Assembly (NCBI GenBank): GCA_036496265.1
Contig: DASXLL010000027.1
Location: 1-16,575, forward strand
DNA length: 16,575 bases
Direction of reading: 5' to 3'
Source of the DNA: CAYLLN01 sp036496265
GTDB lineage: Bacteria > Planctomycetota > Planctomycetia > Pirellulales > Pirellulaceae
Notes under the pieces: generated by a model
Seen by the model: only the letters and a program-made list of their open reading frames with translations
Database searches by the model: none
Told to the model about the DNA's origin: nothing
Part shown: piece by piece, positions 1-7,246 of the stretch
Numbering within the stretch: the first letter of the stretch is position 1
How the letters are laid out: the number at the start of each line of letters is the position of its first letter
Made by a program: the position numbers and the translations under genes

Positions 1-225
1 GACAAAAATGACCCGCCATTCCTGATCATGCACGGCACCGCCGACACCACCGTCCCCGTCAGCCAATCCGAACTGCTCGCCGCCGCATTAACCAAAGTGG
101 GCGTCGAAAACCAACTCGAAATCATCGAAGGCGCGCCCCACACCTTTCACTTGCAGCCCAAGCAAAAGGACCTCCGCCCCATCGTCCTCGCATTCTTCGA
201 TAAACACCTGAAGCCCAAGAATTGA
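1..225 (+). CDS. alpha/beta hydrolase, C-terminal fragment
   Basis: The reading frame is open from the first base (DKNDPPFLIMHGTAD...) and stops with TGA at 223-225, so only the last 74 codons of a gene starting upstream are present. The HGTADTTVP motif is the usual context of the catalytic aspartate in serine alpha/beta hydrolases of the dienelactone hydrolase/BD-FAE/prolyl-oligopeptidase type. GAPHTFH, about 30 residues later, is the usual context of the catalytic histidine. The nucleophile elbow (GxSxG) lies outside the window. In planctomycetes such enzymes are often secreted carbohydrate esterases, but substrate and export cannot be judged from this fragment. It ends 116 bases before the likely start of the next gene, with a hairpin repeat between them. 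Confidence 0.85.
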   Translation, partial: DKNDPPFLIMHGTADTTVPVSQSELLAAALTKVGVENQLEIIEGAPHTFHLQPKQKDLRPIVLAFFDKHLKPKN

Positions 226-247
226 GTGCAACTACGCTGATTCAAAC

Positions 248-302
248 TAACCCGAAGCGTAAGCGAGGGATAATCGCAATCCCTCGCTTACGCTTCGGAT
301 TA
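248..302. repeat. inverted repeat forming a 23-bp stem
   Basis: Arms 248-270 and 280-302 are complementary except for one position, with a 9-base loop (271-279). The arm core is CGAAGCGTAAGCGAGGGA. The element fills most of the space between the hydrolase and the oxidoreductase. It could stop transcription of the hydrolase in either direction, although there is no following T run. When read as protein the left arm gives NPKRKRG, which creates a false N-terminal extension on the downstream gene. I recognise this as a hairpin type widespread in planctomycete intergenic DNA; copy number in this genome is not known to me. Confidence 0.8.
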
Positions 303-341
303 ATATGCCAAATAAATCAATCCACCCGTTCAATTAGTGCC

Positions 342-1685
342 ATGAAAAACCAAAACCGCCTCCATCGTCGCCATTTCCTCGCCCAAACCGCCGCCGCCAG
401 CACCCTCTTCGCCGCCCCGGCCATCCTCAAAAGCGCCGCCCCCAACAGCCAGCTCCAAGTCGCCTCCATCGGCGTCGGCGGCATGGGCGGCAGCACGATG
501 AAGGGAGTCTCGAGCCACAAGAAAGCAAAAATCGTCGCCATGTGCGATGTTGATAACCGCACGCTGCAAGCCGCGACCAAAGACCACCCAGACGCCACTC
601 TGCATCGCGATTGGCGCGAGCTCCTTGCAAACCCAGACAAATTCGACGCCGTCACGATCGGCACGCCCGACCACATGCACGCCGCCCCCGCGGTGATCGC
701 CATCCGCGCCAAAAAGCACGTCTATCTGCAAAAACCGATGGCTACCACGCTGCGCGAATGCCGCGTCATCACGCAGGAAGCCAAGAAAAACGGCGTCATC
801 ACGCAGCTCGGCAATCAAGGCCGCTCCAGCATCGAAAGCCGCATGGCCGTCGAGCTCTTGAAGATCGGCGCGATCGGCATGGTCAAGGAAGTCATCCTCT
901 GGGAAAACAAGCCGCTCTCCTGGTGGCCTAAAAACACCGAACTGCGTGCAACAGCCGACCCAATTCCCCCCGGTTTCGACTGGGACCTCTGGCTCGGCGT
1001 TCGTGAGCCGCGGCCGTATCTCGAAAACACTTATCACCCCAAAACGTGGCGCGCTTGGTTCGATTTCGGCGTCGGCGAAATGGGCGACATGGGCTGCCAC
1101 CATTTCGACACCACGTTCGACGCGTTGAAACTCACCGCCCCGCTCCGCGTTCGCCAAACCACTCCCGGTTCCAGCGGCCCACTCTGGGGCGACCGCCGCA
1201 TCGTCGAGCTCATCTTCCCCGGCAACGGCCTCACCGCCGACAAAACCATCAAGCTCACCTGGTACGACGGCGAACAACGCCCCGACGCCAGCCAAATCAA
1301 GCTACCCAAAGGCGTCAACGAGCTGCCATCTCAAGGCACCTTCTGGATCGGCGAATCCGGCACGATGTTCAAAAAATACGGCAACAACAAACCGGTCGTT
1401 CTCCCGGAAGAACAATTCGCGGCTGAAAAATATCCGCAGCTCAAGCCGCAAGACCACTACCACGACTGGGTCGATGCCATTCTCGAAGGTCACCCGGCCT
1501 GCGACGATTTCTCGCATGGCGGTCCCATGACCGAAGCCGTCCTCGTCGGTGCCATGGCCGATCGCCATGCCCAACAATGGCTCGAATGGGACGCTGCCAA
1601 GCTCGAATTCACCAACAGTCCCGCCGCCACCAAACTCGTCCGCCGCACCTACCGCTCCGGCTGGAACGTCCCTGGCCTGGGATAG
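342..1685 (+). CDS. Tat-secreted Gfo/Idh/MocA-family oxidoreductase
   Basis: A 447-residue NAD(P)-dependent dehydrogenase of the Gfo/Idh/MocA family, which typically oxidises or epimerises sugars and cyclitols. The N-terminus RRHFLAQ (residues 9-15) followed by an Ala-rich segment is a twin-arginine signal, so the folded protein is probably exported with its cofactor. The Rossmann loop GVGGMGG is at residues 44-50, followed by MCDVD at 67-71. The usual EKP catalytic-lysine motif is present as LQKP (129-132), a variant common in planctomycete members. MGDMGCHHFD (247-256) belongs to the C-terminal alpha/beta domain. The frame is open back to 222, but those codons run through the hairpin repeat (NPKRKRG); the ATG at 342 puts the Tat signal at the N-terminus and is preferred. 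No Shine-Dalgarno site is visible. The substrate is unknown. Confidence 0.93.
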   Translation: MKNQNRLHRRHFLAQTAAASTLFAAPAILKSAAPNSQLQVASIGVGGMGGSTMKGVSSHKKAKIVAMCDVDNRTLQAATKDHPDATLHRDWRELLANPDKFDAVTIGTPDHMHAAPAVIAIRAKKHVYLQKPMATTLRECRVITQEAKKNGVITQLGNQGRSSIESRMAVELLKIGAIGMVKEVILWENKPLSWWPKNTELRATADPIPPGFDWDLWLGVREPRPYLENTYHPKTWRAWFDFGVGEMGDMGCHHFDTTFDALKLTAPLRVRQTTPGSSGPLWGDRRIVELIFPGNGLTADKTIKLTWYDGEQRPDASQIKLPKGVNELPSQGTFWIGESGTMFKKYGNNKPVVLPEEQFAAEKYPQLKPQDHYHDWVDAILEGHPACDDFSHGGPMTEAVLVGAMADRHAQQWLEWDAAKLEFTNSPAATKLVRRTYRSGWNVPGLG

Positions 1686-1687
1686 TA

Positions 1688-1710
1688 GTCCGACGAGGCC
1701 CTCGTCGGAC
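1688..1710. terminator. 10-bp perfect hairpin just after the oxidoreductase
   Basis: GTCCGACGAG (1688-1697) and CTCGTCGGAC (1701-1710) pair perfectly around a 3-base loop. It starts two bases after the TAG stop at 1683-1685. A short A run follows at about 1720-1725, but there is no T run, so it is either a factor-assisted terminator or a REP-like intergenic hairpin. The terminator role is inferred from position. Confidence 0.55.
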
Positions 1711-1751
1711 AGCGTTACGAAAAAACTCTATTGCCAGCGTCAACATCTTTT

Positions 1752-1861
1752 CTTTTCAACGCAAAGGCGCAAAGAAACGCAAAGGCCGCAAAGGATCGGG
1801 CAAGTTCTAAATGCCTTTCTTCGCGCCCTTTGCGTCCTCCTTTGCGCCTTTGCGTTAAAAG
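1752..1861. repeat. large imperfect inverted repeat of AACGCAAAGGCGCAAAG type
   Basis: The left arm (1752-1795) is made of CGCAAAGG words; the right arm (1816-1861) is its imperfect reverse complement (CCTTTGCGCCTTTGCGTT). The loop is about 20 bases. The arms themselves are internally repetitive, with a CGCAAAG word recurring every 8-10 bases. I see no coding gene in 1686-1996. This word family occurs between genes in many bacteria and behaves as a dispersed repeat. It may also act as a transcription barrier upstream of the transporter gene. Confidence 0.75.
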
Positions 1862-1996
1862 AGGCTGAGGTGGCCCCGCTAATTGGCATCTGTTTCGACC
1901 GACAGGCAGCGATAACTGTATTGCCCCGCGATACCCTTTAGCTGTAAAAAAGCTGGCCAGCTCCACACTTCTGCCACCAGCCAGTAAATCGCCCGC

Positions 1997-4429
1997 ATGG
2001 CCAAAACACCATTGCCAGCCGATAAATCCGCCGTTGTTCATCATGAGCCCTTCGTCGCCCCCTCCACGACGAACATGCCCGAGTTCACCTGGCCAGCCGT
2101 CCTCACCGGCACGATCCTCGGCATCATCTTCTCCGCTTCGTCGATGTATCTCGTGCTGAAGGTCGGCATGACCGTCTCGGCCTCCATTCCCATCGCCGTC
2201 CTCTCGATCTCACTCTTCCGCGCCTTCTCGGCCATCACCCGCATGCGCCGCGCGACGATCCTCGAAAACAACATGGTCCAAACCACCGGCTCCGCGGGCG
2301 AATCGATCGCCTTCGGCGTCGGCGTCACGATGCCCGCCCTCATGCTCCTCGGCTTCGAGATGGACCTCTACCGCACGATGACCGTCGCCGTCCTCGGCGG
2401 CCTCCTCGGCATTCTGATGATGATCCCGCTCCGCCGCGCCTTCATCGTCAAGCAGCATGGTATTCTCGCCTATCCCGAAGGCACCGCCTGTGCCGACGTG
2501 CTCACCGCCGGCGAAAAAGGCGGTGCCTCGGCTGTGATGGTGTTCCTCGGCTTCTTCGTCGCGGCCACGATAAAATTCTTGATGTCGCCGCTGCAAATCA
2601 TTCACGACGTGGCCAACTGGGACCTCTTTCGACGGATACCGGTCCATAACGAAGCGGGACAATTGCTTGGTCACAGAACCGTTGGCCTGCACAAAGGCGT
2701 CCTCGGCGGCGAATTCACACCCGAGTTGATCGGCGTGGGCTACATCATCGGCCCGCGCATCGCCTGCATCACCGTCGCCGGCGGCATCGTCGCCTATCTC
2801 GTGCTGCTCCCCGCGATCGCCATGTTCGGCGAATACGTCTCCGTCCCGATCTTTCCGTCCACGACCGCGCTGATCCACGACATGACGCCCAGCGCCATCC
2901 GTAACTTCTATATCCTCTACATCGGTGCCGGCGCGGTCGCCACCGGCGGAATCATCAGCATGGCCAAAGCCATGCCCGTCATCATCGCGTCGCTGGTCGC
3001 CGGCGTAAAAGACATGGCCGGCATGTTCGGTGTCAAATCCGCGCAAAGCACCACGGCCGTTCCGCGAACCGAACGCGACCTTTCGATGGGCGTCGTCTTC
3101 ATCGGCTGTCTGGTGCTCATTCTTCTGCTCGCCCTCTCGCCCAATCTCGGCCTCGGCCTCTCCTGGCACGGCCTGCTCGGCGCTTTCCTGGTGGTCATCT
3201 TCGGCTTCCTGTTCGTTACCGTCTCCTCGCGCCTCACTGGCGAAATCGGCTCGTCATCGAATCCGATCTCCGGCATGACGGTCGCCACGCTCTTGCTCAC
3301 GTGCTTGATCTTCCTAGCGCTCGGCAAAGTTTCGAAATCCGACACACTGACGGCCCTCACCATCGCCGGCGTCGTCTGCATCGCCGCCTCCAACGGCGGC
3401 ACGACTGCCCAAGACCTCAAAACCGGCTTCCTCGTCGGCGCGACTCCCAAATCCCAGCAAATCGGCATCCTCATCGGCGCGCTCACCAGCGCGCTCGTCA
3501 TCGGTGCCACAGTAAAACTCGTCAACGACGCCGGCACCCACTACACCAAAAACCCGGCTTACCTGCCAACGTATGTCGTCCCGGCCGAGCAAGTGCCAAA
3601 GCTCACGGCGAAGCAAACGGTCGGTCGCCCCTACGCCGGTGAGGATAAGACGGAATACCACATCCTGCATGTGGCCGAGGGCGAAATCCCCGGCGTTCAG
3701 CAAGGTAAATACCTCGCCGATGACAACGGAGTCATCCGCTACCGCGAAGACCCAGCGATCAACGGCTTGCTCGCCTACAACGACCTCGAAGAGGCCAAAC
3801 GCTCCCGCGGCGAGCAAGCCGTGCCCGTCCAGCGCTACGACGCCCCCAAAACCAAGCTCATGGCCCTCATTATCGACGGCATTCTCAATCAAAAGCTCCC
3901 CTGGTCGCTCGTCTTGATCGGTGCCCTTCTGGCGATCTCGCTCGAGCTGTGCATGGTCCCCTCGCTCCCCTTTGCCGTCGGCATCTACCTGCCGCTGCAA
4001 ACCTCATTTCCGATCTTCTGCGGCGGCGTCATCCGCTGGATTGTCGATTGGATCAATCCCTCAAGGAGCGAAGAATCCGAATCCAGCCCCGGCGTCCTCC
4101 TCTCCTCCGGCTACATCGCCGGTGGCTCGCTCATCGGCGTCCTCGCCGCCTTTTTGAACTTCAAGGAAGACTGGCTCCAAACGCTCAACCTTCGCGAGAC
4201 CTTCCAGCGACTCGTCATGAGTCCCGAGCAGCTCGAAATCCTCAAAAACCCCGCCGCGGCCGTCCCCGAGCAGCTCGCCGCCGTCCAACACCGCATGCAC
4301 TTCATCGACACCTCGGTAACGATGACCGCCTTCGCCATCATGGTCATCCTCCTCCTCGCCGTCGGCTCCGCCAGCCGCTTCAAACGCAAGGCAAAACCTG
4401 CCGTGGTAGCGCCGGCCGTGAAAAAGTAA
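1997..4429 (+). CDS. OPT-family oligopeptide transporter
   Basis: An 810-residue polytopic inner-membrane transporter of the OPT family, which takes up small peptides or metal-chelate conjugates, usually proton-coupled. After a soluble N-terminal tail of about 28 residues, membrane segments begin at PAVLTGTILGIIF. Family landmarks visible are NNMVQTTGSAGESIAFGVG (91-109) and YPEGTACADVLTAGEKGG (159-176). A second hydrophobic half includes PKSQQIGILIGAL and SLELCMVPSLPFAVGIYLP. A hydrophilic stretch of about 100 residues (roughly 512-620) interrupts the membrane segments. The start ATG has no visible Shine-Dalgarno site; the ATG at 1997 is the first in frame and gives a normal-looking N-terminus. 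It lies 94 bases before the S46 peptidase on the same strand, suggesting a peptide-use pair. The transported substrate is not known. Confidence 0.94.
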   Translation: MAKTPLPADKSAVVHHEPFVAPSTTNMPEFTWPAVLTGTILGIIFSASSMYLVLKVGMTVSASIPIAVLSISLFRAFSAITRMRRATILENNMVQTTGSAGESIAFGVGVTMPALMLLGFEMDLYRTMTVAVLGGLLGILMMIPLRRAFIVKQHGILAYPEGTACADVLTAGEKGGASAVMVFLGFFVAATIKFLMSPLQIIHDVANWDLFRRIPVHNEAGQLLGHRTVGLHKGVLGGEFTPELIGVGYIIGPRIACITVAGGIVAYLVLLPAIAMFGEYVSVPIFPSTTALIHDMTPSAIRNFYILYIGAGAVATGGIISMAKAMPVIIASLVAGVKDMAGMFGVKSAQSTTAVPRTERDLSMGVVFIGCLVLILLLALSPNLGLGLSWHGLLGAFLVVIFGFLFVTVSSRLTGEIGSSSNPISGMTVATLLLTCLIFLALGKVSKSDTLTALTIAGVVCIAASNGGTTAQDLKTGFLVGATPKSQQIGILIGALTSALVIGATVKLVNDAGTHYTKNPAYLPTYVVPAEQVPKLTAKQTVGRPYAGEDKTEYHILHVAEGEIPGVQQGKYLADDNGVIRYREDPAINGLLAYNDLEEAKRSRGEQAVPVQRYDAPKTKLMALIIDGILNQKLPWSLVLIGALLAISLELCMVPSLPFAVGIYLPLQTSFPIFCGGVIRWIVDWINPSRSEESESSPGVLLSSGYIAGGSLIGVLAAFLNFKEDWLQTLNLRETFQRLVMSPEQLEILKNPAAAVPEQLAAVQHRMHFIDTSVTMTAFAIMVILLLAVGSASRFKRKAKPAVVAPAVKK

Positions 4430-4476
4430 ACCGGCGCAGCGGTCGCAGCGCCCCCAATGACCAGCGGGGTCAAATA

Positions 4477-4494
4477 CGCTATTACATAATAGCG
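4477..4494. promoter_or_regulatory. 7-bp palindrome upstream of the S46 peptidase, with a possible -10 box
   Basis: CGCTATT (4477-4483) and AATAGCG (4488-4494) form a perfect inverted repeat with a 4-base centre. It is the AT-rich part of the 94-base gap between the transporter stop and the peptidase start. CATAAT at 4485-4490 matches a sigma-70 -10 box at five of six positions, though no convincing -35 is seen. It could be an operator, a short terminator for the transporter, or part of a promoter; the sequence does not decide between these. Confidence 0.35.
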
Positions 4495-4523
4495 CAGCTC
4501 TGATTCCCCGAATGGAGTCAAAC

Positions 4524-6599
4524 ATGACTACTCTATCCCGATCGTTGTTAGTTCTCCTCGCTCTCGCCACTTTTGGTGTTCCCATGTCGGCCGACGAAGG
4601 CATGTGGCTCTACAACCAATTCCCCAAAGAGCAACTGAAGAAAAAATACGGCTTCGAGCCTAGCGACGATTGGCTCAAGCACGTCCGCCTCTCCAGCGTC
4701 CGTTTCAATAGCGGCGGCTCCGGCTCGTTTGTTTCGTCGAATGGCCTGGTGATGACCAACCATCACGTCGGCGCCGATGCGCTCGCCAAAATGAGCACCG
4801 AATCGCGCGACCTCGTCAAAACTGGCTATTTCGCGAAGACGGCGGCTGACGAGCTGAAGTGCGTTGACCTCGAACTGAACGTCTTGATGAACATCGAAGA
4901 CGTCACCAGCAAAGTCAACGACGCCGTGAAGCCCGGCCAATCGCCCGCCGACGCGCAACTCGCTCGCCGCGCCGTGATCAACAACATCGAAAAGGAGCAA
5001 GTCGAAAAAACCAAGCTCCGCAGCGACGTCGTGACGCTCTTCCAAGGCGGCCAATATCATTTATATCAATACAAAAAGTACACCGACGTTCGCCTCGTCT
5101 TCGCGCCGGAAAAAGACATCGCCTTCTTCGGCGGCGACCCGGATAATTTCGAATACCCGCGCTACGATCTCGATATCTGCTTCTTCCGAGTCTATGAAAA
5201 CGACAAGCCGGTCAAGCTGGAACACTTTTTGAAATGGAGTGAGAACGGCGCGGCTGATAATGAGCTCATTTTCGTCTCCGGTCATCCCGGCCGCACGAAT
5301 CGCCTCAATACCGTCGCGCACCTCGAATACATCCGCGACGTGCAGATGCCGCAAACGCTCGATCTGTTGCGCCGCCGCGAAGTGCTGCTCAAAACATTCG
5401 CTGATCGCAGCCTGGAAAACGCCCGCCGCGCGACGGACGACCTGTTCAGCATCCAGAACAGCCGTAAGGCCCGCCTGGGGGGCCTCGCCGGCCTGCAAGA
5501 TCCGGCCGTGATGGACAAGAAGCGTGGCGAAGAAGCCGTTTTGCGTTCGAAAGTCGAAGGCGACAACTCGCTCAAGGAAAAATACGGCACAGCCTGGGAC
5601 GACATTGCCAAAACGATCCAGACTGCCAAGAGCATCCGCACTGAATACAACCTGCTCGAACCCGGGCTCGGCTTCAATTCCGAATTGTTCGGCATCGCTC
5701 GCACGCTTGTCCGCATGGCGGCCGAAGACAAAAAGCCCAATGCCGACCGCCTCCGCGAATTTGGCGAAGCAGGCCGCGCGTCGCTGGAGCTGCACCTCTA
5801 CTCCGATGCCCCGATCTATAAAGACCTCGAAACCGCCAAGCTCGCCGATTCGCTCAGCATGCTCATGGAGCAGCTCGGTGCTGACCACGAAATCACGAAA
5901 AAGGTCCTCGCCGGCAAATCGCCCCGAGAGCGAGCAGCCGAGCTGGTCAAAGGTTGCACGCTGATCGATGTTGAAGCCCGCAAGAAACTAGCTAAGGCCG
6001 GCGAAAGCGGGATCGACTCTTCGAAAGATCCGATGATCCAGCTCGCCAAATCGATCGACCCTCGCGCCCGCGAGCTGCGAAAGACTTTCGAGCAGCAAGT
6101 CGAAGAACCCCAGCGACAGGCTTACGCCAAAGTCGCGGCGGCTCGCTTCGCCACGCTCGGCAGCTCCACCTACCCCGACGCGACCTTTACGCTGCGTCTG
6201 GCTTTCGGCACCGTGAAGGGCTATGAGGACGAAGGCAAGCAAGTTCCACCGTGGACCACGATGGGCGGCACGTTTAAGCATGCTGAAGCGCATGGCAGCA
6301 AAGAGCCGTTCGAGCTGCCTGAGTCGTGGCTCAAGAACAAGGCCAAAATCAAAGCCGACACGCCGTTCAATTTCGTCAGCACGGCTGACATCATCGGCGG
6401 CAACTCCGGCAGCCCCGTCGTCAACAAAGCCGGCGAAGTCGTCGGCATCATCTTCGACGGCAACATCCAGTCACTCGTGCTGGACTACGCCTACTCCGAC
6501 ACCACCGCCCGCGCCGTCAGCGTCCACTCCAGCGCCATCCGTGAAGCCCTCCGCAACATTTATAGCGCGCAATCCCTCGCCGACGAACTCGGCAAGTAG
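4524..6599 (+). CDS. secreted S46-family dipeptidyl-peptidase, DPP7-like
   Basis: A serine exopeptidase of MEROPS family S46 that removes dipeptides from peptide N-termini, 691 residues from the chosen start. ATG 4524 is preferred over the in-frame ATG at 4512 because GGAG (4514-4517) lies six bases upstream of it. The product then begins with a Sec signal peptide (SLLVLLALATFGVPMSA). The catalytic triad is visible: second His of TNHHVG (residue 81), Asp of the second D in RYDLDICFF (217), and Ser of GGNSGSPV (628). FDGN, 17-19 residues after the serine, places Gly at the position that sets P1 preference. Gly is found there in DPP7 (hydrophobic/aliphatic P1), Arg in DPP11 (acidic P1). Length fits the family. 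It probably works in the periplasm, feeding peptides to the neighbouring OPT transporter. Confidence 0.95.
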   Translation: MTTLSRSLLVLLALATFGVPMSADEGMWLYNQFPKEQLKKKYGFEPSDDWLKHVRLSSVRFNSGGSGSFVSSNGLVMTNHHVGADALAKMSTESRDLVKTGYFAKTAADELKCVDLELNVLMNIEDVTSKVNDAVKPGQSPADAQLARRAVINNIEKEQVEKTKLRSDVVTLFQGGQYHLYQYKKYTDVRLVFAPEKDIAFFGGDPDNFEYPRYDLDICFFRVYENDKPVKLEHFLKWSENGAADNELIFVSGHPGRTNRLNTVAHLEYIRDVQMPQTLDLLRRREVLLKTFADRSLENARRATDDLFSIQNSRKARLGGLAGLQDPAVMDKKRGEEAVLRSKVEGDNSLKEKYGTAWDDIAKTIQTAKSIRTEYNLLEPGLGFNSELFGIARTLVRMAAEDKKPNADRLREFGEAGRASLELHLYSDAPIYKDLETAKLADSLSMLMEQLGADHEITKKVLAGKSPRERAAELVKGCTLIDVEARKKLAKAGESGIDSSKDPMIQLAKSIDPRARELRKTFEQQVEEPQRQAYAKVAAARFATLGSSTYPDATFTLRLAFGTVKGYEDEGKQVPPWTTMGGTFKHAEAHGSKEPFELPESWLKNKAKIKADTPFNFVSTADIIGGNSGSPVVNKAGEVVGIIFDGNIQSLVLDYAYSDTTARAVSVHSSAIREALRNIYSAQSLADELGK

Positions 6600-6640
6600 G
6601 ATTGGATCATTGAGCTGCGCTCGCTGGTCCCATCCTACTT
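6594..6640. terminator. probable bidirectional terminator between convergent genes
   Basis: AAGTAGGAT (6594-6602) and ATCCTACTT (6632-6640) are perfect reverse complements. A small inner stem GAGC/GCTC (6612-6615, 6619-6622) sits in the loop. The left arm contains the peptidase stop (TAG 6597-6599) and the right arm contains the stop of the minus-strand gene (6635-6637). The position between two converging genes suggests shared termination or a transcription buffer; the role is inferred. Confidence 0.55.
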
Positions 6641-7228
6641 TGGCAAATTGGGGACGAGGGTGGGGTCGTATTTCGCGCCGGCTGAAACTTGAACCATGGT
6701 GATGCGGACTTTGGTGGGGAAAAACTTTTCGTGGTCAGCGCGTTTGTGGGCATGGCCCCCGCCGCCGTTGTTGTCTTTGATGACGAGGTCCATCTGCTTG
6801 ATGCCTTCGGACCAGATGATGGAGTCGTTTTCCCAGAATGAAGTCATGGAGATGTCGCGTTCGTAGACTCCCTTTTCACGATAGACGGCGGTGCCGGCGC
6901 AGCCGTAGTTGTTCTTTTGGCCCTTGTTGGGGATGTAGCAGAGCGACCAGGTTGTCGGCTCGCTGCCGGCCGGTTTTTCGAGGACTTCGAGGCGGATGTG
7001 GACGGTGCCGTTGCGGTAATCGATGGGCGACGTCCAGTCTTTGGGGCGGTTTTGATTCAGCATGTCGCCCTTAACGTAGTAGTGCGACTTGCTGGGCTTG
7101 GAGTTGTCGGCGTCTTCTTTGGTGTAAGCGAAGGTCACGTCGAAGAGGACGAATTGTTCGGCGGAAGTGACGCTCGTCAGAATAAGGAGCTGTGTAAGGG
7201 CCACCGCAGAGAACTTTAGATGCATCAT
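6635..7228 (-). CDS. small secreted protein of unknown function
   Basis: About 197 residues. The N-terminus MMHLKFSAVALTQLLILTSVTSA is a Sec signal peptide with a likely cut before EQFVLFD. The mature part is hydrophilic, with SHYYVKGDMLNQ, WTSPIDYRNGTVHIRLEV, TTWSLCYIP and a Gly/His-rich stretch NNGGGGHAHKRADHEKFF. Two cysteines (in SLCYIP and NYGCAG) could form a disulphide. I do not recognise a named family. An earlier in-frame ATG exists at 7243, but the ATG pair at 7228/7225 has a purine run (GGGGGA) a few bases upstream and begins the signal peptide directly. It lies 18 bases after the AraB-type kinase on the same strand, so it is probably the last gene of that operon. It could be an extracellular binding protein for the same substrate, but nothing in the sequence proves that. 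Confidence 0.75.
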   Translation of the reverse strand: MMHLKFSAVALTQLLILTSVTSAEQFVLFDVTFAYTKEDADNSKPSKSHYYVKGDMLNQNRPKDWTSPIDYRNGTVHIRLEVLEKPAGSEPTTWSLCYIPNKGQKNNYGCAGTAVYREKGVYERDISMTSFWENDSIIWSEGIKQMDLVIKDNNGGGGHAHKRADHEKFFPTKVRITMVQVSAGAKYDPTLVPNLPK

Positions 7229-7246
7229 GATTTCCCCCGTCATCTC

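Noticed and set aside
222..341. N-terminal extension of the oxidoreductase from ATG 222
   Set aside because: The codons come from a hairpin repeat and the start would overlap the hydrolase stop. The Tat signal begins properly at ATG 342.
330..1295. Antisense frame over the oxidoreductase gene
   Set aside because: It is a shadow of biased codon use, with no motif or start signal.
2210..3169. Long antisense frame inside the OPT gene
   Set aside because: It gives a Glu/Asp/His/Gly-rich peptide typical of the reverse frame of a GC-rich membrane protein gene; the sense frame has clear family motifs.
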